Assembly (NCBI GenBank): GCA_028714055.1
Contig: JAQTNB010000082.1
Span: 1 to 6,015 of the forward strand
Length of the DNA stretch: 6,015 nt
Direction: 5' to 3'
DNA from: Candidatus Omnitrophota bacterium
Lineage (GTDB): Bacteria; Omnitrophota; Gorgyraeia; Gygaellales; Profunditerraquicolaceae
Shown here piece by piece: positions 1-5,064 of this stretch. The position numbers were made by a program, and so were the translations under genes. A model generated the notes under the pieces. The model was given only the letters and a program-made list of their open reading frames with translations. It was not told where the DNA came from and did no database searches. Position 1 is the stretch's first letter; the number at the start of each line of letters is the position of its first letter.

Positions 1-500
1 CTTTTATGCGGGATAAGAGGTATTACTGGAACGCGGGTATTTTTATCTTTAGGGCGGATGTGATGCTGGAGGAGATCAGGCGTTACTGCCCGGGCGTTTG
101 GGCGCTTCTGCAAAAACATGCTGCAGGAAGGCTGGATATGAAGCGCTTATGGCAGGGGATGCCCTCCATATCCATCGACTATGCGGTGATGGAAAAAAGC
201 AAAAAGCTTGCGCTGCTGCCCGCGCATTGCGGCTGGTCGGATGTGGGCAGCTGGCATTCGCTCGGAGAACTGGTGAAGAAGAATAAGGACGGGAACGTCT
301 TTAAAGGCCACTGTATCGACCTGGAAAGCAAAAACAGCCTGGTATGGTCCGCCCATAAGCTGGTGGTGACTGTCGGCCTTGAGGATACCGTGGTCGTCGA
401 TACGGACGATGCGCTTTTGGTCTGCGCGCGCGACAGGGCCCAGGACATCAAAAAGATCGTCCAGATCCTGAAACAGAAAAAACTGCATAAAAAGCTTTGA
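1..500 (+). CDS. manC: Mannose-1-phosphate guanylyltransferase, C-terminal part (5' end outside window)
   Basis: The enzyme joins mannose 1-phosphate and GTP to give GDP-mannose in the cytoplasm, the donor for mannosyl residues and for GDP-deoxysugars. The reading frame is open to the left edge, so the ATG at position 6 is internal: the family signature YYWNAGIFIF follows at once, and this normally lies in mid-protein. Counting from that Met, DYAVMEK is at residues 58-64 and GWSDVGSW at 76-83, both hallmarks of the ManC/GMP family. The end, VVVDTDDALLVCARDRAQD (130-147), matches the usual close of the nucleotidyltransferase and beta-helix part. The protein stops about 17 residues later, so it lacks the fused C-terminal phosphomannose isomerase cupin of bifunctional ManC (AlgA type) and is a single-function enzyme. 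Its stop overlaps the next gene's TTG start. Family assignment is secure; the nucleotide specificity is inferred from the family. Confidence 0.93.
   Translation, partial: FMRDKRYYWNAGIFIFRADVMLEEIRRYCPGVWALLQKHAAGRLDMKRLWQGMPSISIDYAVMEKSKKLALLPAHCGWSDVGSWHSLGELVKKNKDGNVFKGHCIDLESKNSLVWSAHKLVVTVGLEDTVVVDTDDALLVCARDRAQDIKKIVQILKQKKLHKKL
497..500 (+). promoter_or_regulatory. TTGA start/stop overlap: unusual TTG start of the GT9 gene
   Basis: TTG at 497-499 shares bases with the TGA stop (498-500) of the guanylyltransferase gene. The upstream bases are A-rich with no Shine-Dalgarno-like sequence, and a TAA in the same frame sits at 488-490. Only AAA and GCT separate that stop from the TTG, and the conserved KKILLINP motif follows directly. 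TTG is therefore the forced start, probably used by ribosomes terminating on the upstream gene (translational coupling, inferred). Confidence 0.8.
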
Positions 501-1564
501 AAAAGATACTGCTGATCAATCCGTTCGGCATCGGAGACGTTCTCTTTACCACGCCCGTGATCAAGGCCCTGCACGCGGGGCTTCCCGGGGTAGAGGTCGG
601 TTATTGGTGTAACGAGCGGGTGAAGGAAGTGCTGAAAAACAACCCCCGGATCGCCAGGGTCTTTGCTTTATCAAGAGGAGACCTGAAGAAGATCTTCCGC
701 AGGTCGTTTATATCAGGGATGCGCAGTTTCCTGGGGCTTTGGGGGGGTATCCGGCGGGAACATTTTGATATTTCCCTTGATTTTTCCCTCGAACACCGCT
801 ATAGTTTATTATCTAAATTATGCGGTATCCCGGAGCGTATCGGGTTTGATTATAAGGGCCGCGGAAGGTTTCTGACGCATAAGATACCCGTTGAAGGCTA
901 TAGCGGCAAGCATGTAATCGAGTATTACCTGAGCATTCTGGAGCCGTTAGGGGTAGTTTTGCCCGCGGGAAAGCCGGAAATGGAGTTATTCCTCTCTCCG
1001 GAAAGCCGCGAAAGGGCAGCGGCCCTTCTGAAGAAGGCGGGAGCAGGGCAACCCCTGGTGGGGATCGCCCCCGGCGGAGGCTTAAGCTGGGGAGAGGCAG
1101 CGGTTTACAAGCATTGGCAGGCACAGAAATTCGCGCAGCTTGCGGACATACTTTCCCGTGATCACGGGTGTCAGCCGGTTATCCTGGCAAGCAACGATGA
1201 AGCAGGCATTAGTCGCCAGGTACTTGCCGAGATGAAGGAAAAGGCAATTGATTTGACCGGCAAGACTACGCTTGAAGAGCTTTGCGCGGTGATATCCCGG
1301 CTTAAGCTCCTGGTCGCCAATGACGGAGGGCCGCTGCACATCGCGGTTGCGCAGGGCGTTGCCACGGTTTCGCTCTTCGGGCCCGTGGATGAAAAGGTAT
1401 ACGGGCCGTATCCGCCTTCGGAGAAGCACGCGGTTGCCAGGCGGCAGGTTTCATGCGGGCCCTGCTATCAGAATTTCCGTTTCACGGGTTGTTCCAACAT
1501 GCGCCGCTGCCTGGAAGATGTCAGCGTGGAAGAAGTGTACCGGCATGCCAAGGGATTACTATGA
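497..1564 (+). CDS. Glycosyltransferase family 9 (ADP-heptose:LPS heptosyltransferase-like)
   Basis: This 355-residue protein has the GT9 layout of WaaC/WaaF/RfaQ-type enzymes, which transfer heptose (or another sugar) from a nucleotide donor onto the LPS inner core at the cytoplasmic face. The N-terminus ILLINPFGIGDVLFTTPVIK carries the family's G-x-GD acceptor-side loop. The second Rossmann domain begins with APGGG (191-195), followed by a W..K.W..-like stretch. The donor-site segment NDGGPLHIA is at 275-283 and SLFGP at 292-296. A C-terminal cysteine group (C320, C323, C332, C338) follows, resembling the CxPC...C...CM pattern of many GT9 proteins. The start is TTG: an in-frame TAA at 488-490 leaves no alternative that keeps the N-terminal motif. 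It overlaps the manC stop by 4 bases and the next start by 4 bases. A GmhB-like gene downstream supports a heptose link, but acceptor and sugar are unproven. Confidence 0.93.
   Translation: MKKILLINPFGIGDVLFTTPVIKALHAGLPGVEVGYWCNERVKEVLKNNPRIARVFALSRGDLKKIFRRSFISGMRSFLGLWGGIRREHFDISLDFSLEHRYSLLSKLCGIPERIGFDYKGRGRFLTHKIPVEGYSGKHVIEYYLSILEPLGVVLPAGKPEMELFLSPESRERAAALLKKAGAGQPLVGIAPGGGLSWGEAAVYKHWQAQKFAQLADILSRDHGCQPVILASNDEAGISRQVLAEMKEKAIDLTGKTTLEELCAVISRLKLLVANDGGPLHIAVAQGVATVSLFGPVDEKVYGPYPPSEKHAVARRQVSCGPCYQNFRFTGCSNMRRCLEDVSVEEVYRHAKGLL
1551..1564 (+). promoter_or_regulatory. Weak ribosome binding site and ATGA overlap before the aminotransferase
   Basis: AGGGA (1551-1555) lies 5 bases before the ATG at 1561-1563, and that ATG overlaps the GT9 stop TGA (1562-1564). 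This fixes the aminotransferase start at 1561. The frame is open for at least 108 bases upstream (to an ATG at 1453), but that stretch lies inside the GT9 gene and encodes 36 residues unlike the DegT family N-terminus. Confidence 0.65.
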
Positions 1565-2676
1565 ATAAAGTACCTTTTGTGAGTTTAAAGAATCAATACG
1601 CAGAGATCAAGCGCGGACTGCTTCCGTATTTGCGGGCGGCAGTGGAGCGTTCCGATTTTATTTTGGGCAAAGACGTACAGCTGTTCGAAACTGATTTTGC
1701 CCGCTATTGCCGGAGGCGTTTTGCGGTGGGGGTAAACTCAGGGACCGATGCCTTGTTCCTGGGGCTTTTAAGCCTGGGAGTCGGGCCCGGGGATGAGGTG
1801 ATCGTCCCGGCTTTTACCTATATCGCCACCGCCCTTGCGGTGACCTATACGGGGGCAAAACCGGTTTTTGTGGATATCGACCCCCGCACGTATGCCATGG
1901 ATGTCACTCAGGCCGGGAAAGCGATCGGCAAAAAGACCAAAGCTATGATCCCCGTGCACCTTTACGGCCACTGCGTTGACATGGACCCGCTGCTTAAAAT
2001 CGCAAAAGCGCACGGGATCAAAATCATTGAGGATACCGCGCAGGCGCACGGAGCGCTTTACAAGAAAGCAAAGGCCGGAAGCATGGGCGATATCGGGTGC
2101 TTCAGTTTTTACCCCACGAAGAACCTGGGTGCTTTTGGCGACGGAGGGATGGTGGTAACGGACGATGAGTCGGTCCACCGCAAGCTCCTGATGTTCAGGG
2201 ATTACGGCCGTAAATCGCGTTACGAACATGTCAGCATCGGCTATAATTCCCGCCTGGATACCGTCCAGGCCGCGGTCTTAAGGGCGAAGCTGCCTTGCCT
2301 TGACCGCTGGAATGGCCTGCGCCGTAAGAACGCCGCTGCTTATAACCGTATGCTTAAAGGCGTGGAAGGTATTGCAACGCCTTATGAGGCTCCGTATGCA
2401 AAGCACGTGTATCATATTTACGCGGTAAGGCTTAAGGACAGGGACGCGGTGGTTGCCGAGCTCTCCCGGAACGGTATCGGTGTCCTGATCCATTATCCTA
2501 TCCCTTTGCACCTGCAGGAGGCCTATGCCGGCCTTGGGTACCGCAAAGGGGATTTTCCGGTTTCAGAGGCTGCCGCGGCAGAGATTGTTTCGCTGCCGAT
2601 GTTCCCGCATCTGCGGGAATCCCAGATCCGCAGGGTGTGCTCCGTGTTGAAGCGGGCGCTTAAGGGCCGACAATAG
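1561..2676 (+). CDS. DegT/DnrJ/EryC1-family sugar-nucleotide aminotransferase
   Basis: A 371-residue PLP enzyme (fold-type I, aspartate aminotransferase superfamily) that moves an amino group, usually from glutamate, onto a keto group of an NDP-sugar. Residues visible: NSGTDAL (59-65) for PLP phosphate; EDTAQAHGA (157-165) with D158 against the pyridine nitrogen and Q161; SFYPTKNLGAFGDGG with K187 as the expected Schiff-base lysine; GYNSRLD (227-233); and HYPIPLHLQEAY (311-322) near the C-terminus. The VPFVSLKNQY opening and the HYPIPLHLQ segment resemble the WbpE/FdtB/QdtB group, which aminates C3 of 3-keto sugars, more than the C4-type ArnB/PseC/PerA group; this subfamily call is by eye. 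Because GDP-mannose is made next door, a GDP-perosamine-type C4 role cannot be excluded. No dehydratase or oxidase making its keto substrate is in the window. All catalytic residues are present and the length is normal. Confidence 0.93.
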   Translation: MNKVPFVSLKNQYAEIKRGLLPYLRAAVERSDFILGKDVQLFETDFARYCRRRFAVGVNSGTDALFLGLLSLGVGPGDEVIVPAFTYIATALAVTYTGAKPVFVDIDPRTYAMDVTQAGKAIGKKTKAMIPVHLYGHCVDMDPLLKIAKAHGIKIIEDTAQAHGALYKKAKAGSMGDIGCFSFYPTKNLGAFGDGGMVVTDDESVHRKLLMFRDYGRKSRYEHVSIGYNSRLDTVQAAVLRAKLPCLDRWNGLRRKNAAAYNRMLKGVEGIATPYEAPYAKHVYHIYAVRLKDRDAVVAELSRNGIGVLIHYPIPLHLQEAYAGLGYRKGDFPVSEAAAAEIVSLPMFPHLRESQIRRVCSVLKRALKGRQ

Positions 2677-2679
2677 CCT

Positions 2680-3450
2680 ATGCCCGCAAGACGAGCGCTT
2701 TCAGCGGTGGTGTTGACGAAAAACGAGGAGTCCAGGATCTCCGGGTGCCTTGAGTCGCTGGCCTGGGCCGATGAGATCATCGTCGTTGACGACGAAAGCA
2801 CGGACAAGACCGTCGAGATCTGCAAGGCGCACAAGGCAAAGGTATTGGTGCGCAGGATGGATATCGAGGGGAAGCACAGGAATTGGGCGTACGCGCAGGC
2901 GGCTTCCCCCTGGGTCTTAAGCGTCGACGCCGATGAAATCGTGACCCCTGAGCTTAAAGAAGAGATCTGCCGGGTCCTGTCGGAAGAGCCCGCGGAAAAC
3001 GGGTTTACTATTCCCCGCAGGAATTATATTGGCAATTACTGGGTGCGCCATGGCGGATGGTACCCGAGCCCGCAGCTTAAGCTTTTCCGCAAAGACAAAT
3101 TCCGTTATGAAGAGGTTGCCGTGCATCCGCGCGCCTTTATGGATGACCCCTGCGGCCATTTATCAAGCGACCTGATACATTATTCTTACCGGGATATAGA
3201 GGATTTTCTGCGGAAGCTCAATAAGCAGACGACCTGGGAGGCGGGCAAATGGTTTGCGCAGGGCAAGCCCATGCGCCTGGGAAGGTTTTTGTGGCGTACC
3301 TATGACCGGTTCATGCGCACTTATTTCGGCAGGAAAGGCTACAAGGACGGCTCTATGGGGCTGGTGGTCGCTTTTTTTGCCGGGCTGTACCAGTTTGTCA
3401 GTTATCTTAAATACAGGGAGATCGTATTGAATAAAAAGGAGGAGAAATGA
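2680..3450 (+). CDS. Glycosyltransferase family 2, WaaE/KdtX-like
   Basis: This 256-residue GT-A fold enzyme begins with LSAVVLTKNEESRISGCL (7-24), the typical opening of GT2 enzymes of the LPS-core WaaE/KdtX group (an inverting glucosyltransferase in enterics). EIIVVDDESTDKT (32-44) gives the nucleotide-binding aspartates D37 and D38. SVDADE (81-86) contains the metal-binding DxD-like site, and HRNWA (66-70) lies between them as in relatives. The segment about 226-243 (LVVAFFAGLYQFVSYLKY) is hydrophobic and probably anchors or docks the enzyme on the inner membrane; this C-terminal block is also found in WaaE relatives. The ATG at 2680 lies 3 bases after the aminotransferase stop, in the same reading frame. 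No strong ribosome binding site is seen; AAGGG at 2662-2666 is rather distant. The end overlaps the next start by 4 bases. The family is sure; donor and acceptor are unknown. Confidence 0.92.
   Translation: MPARRALSAVVLTKNEESRISGCLESLAWADEIIVVDDESTDKTVEICKAHKAKVLVRRMDIEGKHRNWAYAQAASPWVLSVDADEIVTPELKEEICRVLSEEPAENGFTIPRRNYIGNYWVRHGGWYPSPQLKLFRKDKFRYEEVAVHPRAFMDDPCGHLSSDLIHYSYRDIEDFLRKLNKQTTWEAGKWFAQGKPMRLGRFLWRTYDRFMRTYFGRKGYKDGSMGLVVAFFAGLYQFVSYLKYREIVLNKKEEK
3437..3450 (+). promoter_or_regulatory. Strong Shine-Dalgarno and ATGA overlap before the epimerase
   Basis: AGGAGG (3437-3442) within AAGGAGGAGAA lies 4 bases before the ATG at 3447-3449, which overlaps the GT2 stop TGA at 3448-3450. 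The A/G-rich site also encodes the last Lys/Glu residues of the glycosyltransferase. It is the only near-consensus ribosome binding site at a gene start in the window, so the epimerase may initiate independently of its upstream neighbour. Confidence 0.85.
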
Positions 3451-4490
3451 GGATTTTAGTTACGGGCGGGGCAGGCCTGGTCGGAAGCCATGCCGCTGAA
3501 TTTTTCGCGTTGAACAATCCCAAGAACAAAGTCATCGTCCTTGATAACCTGATGCGTTCCAAGATCTTCGGGTATGACAAGGATTCGGTCGAGTTTAACT
3601 GGAATTACCTCAAAAAATTCAAGAATATCCAGAGGATAAAAGGGGATGTGCGTAACGACCGCGACGTGGCCAAGGCCGTCGGCAAGGGGGTGGATGTGGT
3701 CATCCATACCGCAGGCCAGCCGGGGGTCCCGTCGAGCGTGCGCATGCCCAAGGAGGATTTCAGCATCAATGCCTTCGGGACACTCAACGTCCTGGAGACG
3801 GCGCGCAAGAAATCCCGCGATACGATCGTGTTGTATTGTTCCACGAACAAGGTGTACGGGGAAAACGTCGATAAGCTGGAATTATCGGAAAAGGAAAAAC
3901 GCTATACCTTCCGGGATGTGTCGGGAGTGGATGAAGGCATGTGCACGGACCTGACGGGACACACGCCTTACGGCGTCTCAAAGCTGGTCGGCGACCTGTA
4001 TGTCCAGGAATACAGCCATATCTATAAGATGAAAACAGGGGTATTCCGCATGTCCTGCACCTACGGGACCCGTCAGTTCGGTTTTGAGGACCAGGGGTGG
4101 GTCGCCTGGTTTATCATCGCGACACTCTTTAACAAGCGGGTCACTATTTACGGCAACGGAAAACAGGTGCGCGACATGCTCTACGCCGATGACCTCATAG
4201 ACGCGTTCAACCTCTTTATCAACAGCAACATGAAAAGGGGGTTGTTCAATATCGGCGGGGGCCAGGAGAATACTATTTCCCTGCTTGAGTTCCTTGATGA
4301 ACTCGAGGCATTGACCGGCAAAAGGACGAAAGTCAACTTTTCCGATTGGCGGCCGTCAGACCAGAAGGTCTATATTACCGATACCTCCAAGCTTCAGCGT
4401 GAGCTGGGCTGGAAGATAAAAACTCCCGTAAAACAGGGGATCAGGAACCTTGTGGAGTGGGTAAAGGAGAACAAAGATTACTTCGCGTAG
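3447..4490 (+). CDS. NAD-dependent sugar-nucleotide epimerase, CDP-paratose 2-epimerase (RfbE)-like
   Basis: A 347-residue extended short-chain dehydrogenase/reductase. TGGAGLVGSH (6-15) is the NAD-binding GxxGxxG loop; GDVRND (66-71) and HTAGQ (87-91) line the cofactor site; S132-T133 with Y175 and K179 (YGVSK) form the catalytic set. Several motifs match, from memory, the Salmonella tyvelose epimerase RfbE (CDP-paratose to CDP-tyvelose by C2 inversion): STNKVYG (132-138), the RYTF segment, RQFGFEDQGWVAWF (209-222) and GNGKQVRDMLYADD (236-249). Length is close to that of RfbE (about 340). RfbE oxidises at C2 and re-reduces with tightly held NAD, and this protein should use related chemistry. 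The CDP-sugar enzymes (RfbF, RfbG, RfbH, RfbS) that make RfbE's substrate are not in the window, so the true substrate may be a different NDP-sugar. Family is secure, substrate uncertain. A strong ribosome binding site precedes it. Confidence 0.9.
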   Translation: MRILVTGGAGLVGSHAAEFFALNNPKNKVIVLDNLMRSKIFGYDKDSVEFNWNYLKKFKNIQRIKGDVRNDRDVAKAVGKGVDVVIHTAGQPGVPSSVRMPKEDFSINAFGTLNVLETARKKSRDTIVLYCSTNKVYGENVDKLELSEKEKRYTFRDVSGVDEGMCTDLTGHTPYGVSKLVGDLYVQEYSHIYKMKTGVFRMSCTYGTRQFGFEDQGWVAWFIIATLFNKRVTIYGNGKQVRDMLYADDLIDAFNLFINSNMKRGLFNIGGGQENTISLLEFLDELEALTGKRTKVNFSDWRPSDQKVYITDTSKLQRELGWKIKTPVKQGIRNLVEWVKENKDYFA

Positions 4491-4500
4491 CCAAAAAACA

Positions 4501-5064
4501 GTGCGCGCGGTATTCCTGGACAGGGACGGCGTAATAAACCGTTACCCCGGAGACCGCCGATACGTTACCTCCTGGAAGAGCTTTCGCTTTCTTCCCCGCG
4601 CGAAGGCTGCCCTCAAGCACCTGCAAGAGGAAGGCTTTAAGCTTTTTATCGTTTCTAACCAGGCCGGCGTCTCCAAAGGGCTTTATACCCGCGGCACGCT
4701 TATGCGCATCACCAAAAACATGCTCGGAGAGCTGAAGGCTTCCGGCGTTACGCTTTCAGGCGTCTATTACTGCACGCACCGGCACGAAGAGAACTGCTCC
4801 TGCCGTAAGCCTAAACCCGGGCTCATCCGCCGGGCAGTCAAGGCCCTGGCCCACAAGGGCTTAAAGCTCCGGCGTTCCCAAAGCTACTTCATCGGCGATT
4901 CAATGACGGATGTCCAGACCGGAAAATCAGCGGGGCTTAAGACCGTCCTGGTTTTTTCCGGCAAAGAAAAACCCGTGAACAGGCAGGGTTGGAACCTTCG
5001 CCCGGATTACGCCGTCGCTGATCTATCCGCAGCAGCCAGGTCCATCACCCAGATCAAAAAATGA
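4501..5064 (+). CDS. gmhB: HAD-IIIA phosphatase, D,D-heptose 1,7-bisphosphate 7-phosphatase (GmhB) family
   Basis: This 187-residue cytoplasmic HAD phosphatase fits GmhB in length and motifs. GmhB removes the 7-phosphate of D-glycero-D-manno-heptose 1,7-bisphosphate on the way to ADP- or GDP-heptose. FLDRDGVIN (5-13) has nucleophile D7 and acid/base D9. VSNQAGV (51-57) is HAD motif II. C91, H93, C99 and C101 form the zinc site, followed by CRKPKPG (101-107) with the motif III lysine. GDSMTDV (132-138) with D133 and D137 is motif IV for magnesium. The loop between H93 and C99 is much shorter than in E. coli GmhB. The start is GTG, 10 bases after the epimerase stop; it directly precedes RAVFLDRDG as in homologues, and no ribosome binding site is apparent. 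Kinase, isomerase and adenylyl/guanylyl partners are absent here. Related histidinol-phosphate phosphatases share this fold, but the heptosyltransferase-like neighbour favours heptose. Confidence 0.88.
   Translation: MRAVFLDRDGVINRYPGDRRYVTSWKSFRFLPRAKAALKHLQEEGFKLFIVSNQAGVSKGLYTRGTLMRITKNMLGELKASGVTLSGVYYCTHRHEENCSCRKPKPGLIRRAVKALAHKGLKLRRSQSYFIGDSMTDVQTGKSAGLKTVLVFSGKEKPVNRQGWNLRPDYAVADLSAAARSITQIKK
5061..5064 (+). promoter_or_regulatory. ATGA overlap coupling gmhB-like and GT28-like genes
   Basis: The ATG at 5061-5063 overlaps the phosphatase stop TGA at 5062-5064. The upstream bases (CAGATCAAAAA) contain no Shine-Dalgarno sequence, so initiation probably relies on ribosomes finishing the upstream gene. 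The start is supported by the MKITVTYASAGAGH N-terminus typical of the family. Confidence 0.75.

Noticed and set aside
1155..1168. Perfect 14-base palindrome CCCGTGATCACGGG inside the GT9 gene.
   Set aside because: A palindrome with 7-base arms is expected by chance in about one of every two or three windows this size. It lies within coding sequence far from any start, with no second copy seen, so there is no support for an operator.
1453..1560. Longer aminotransferase start at the ATG at 1453, adding 36 residues.
   Set aside because: The extension overlaps the conserved C-terminal region of GT9 in another frame, does not resemble the DegT family N-terminus, and is displaced by the well-placed ATG at 1561, which begins the family motif VPFVSLKNQY.
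1768..2229. Minus-strand open frame of 153 codons opposite the aminotransferase.
   Set aside because: It lies fully antisense to the PLP-binding core of a clearly real gene and has no recognisable motif. Such shadows are common in moderately GC-rich coding DNA.
2602..2619. Inverted repeat TTCCCGCA-TC-TGCGGGAA near the end of the aminotransferase gene, considered as a terminator or regulatory hairpin.
   Set aside because: No U-rich run follows, it lies within codons for a conserved part of the protein, and the next gene starts about 60 bases later in the same operon. Termination here is unlikely.
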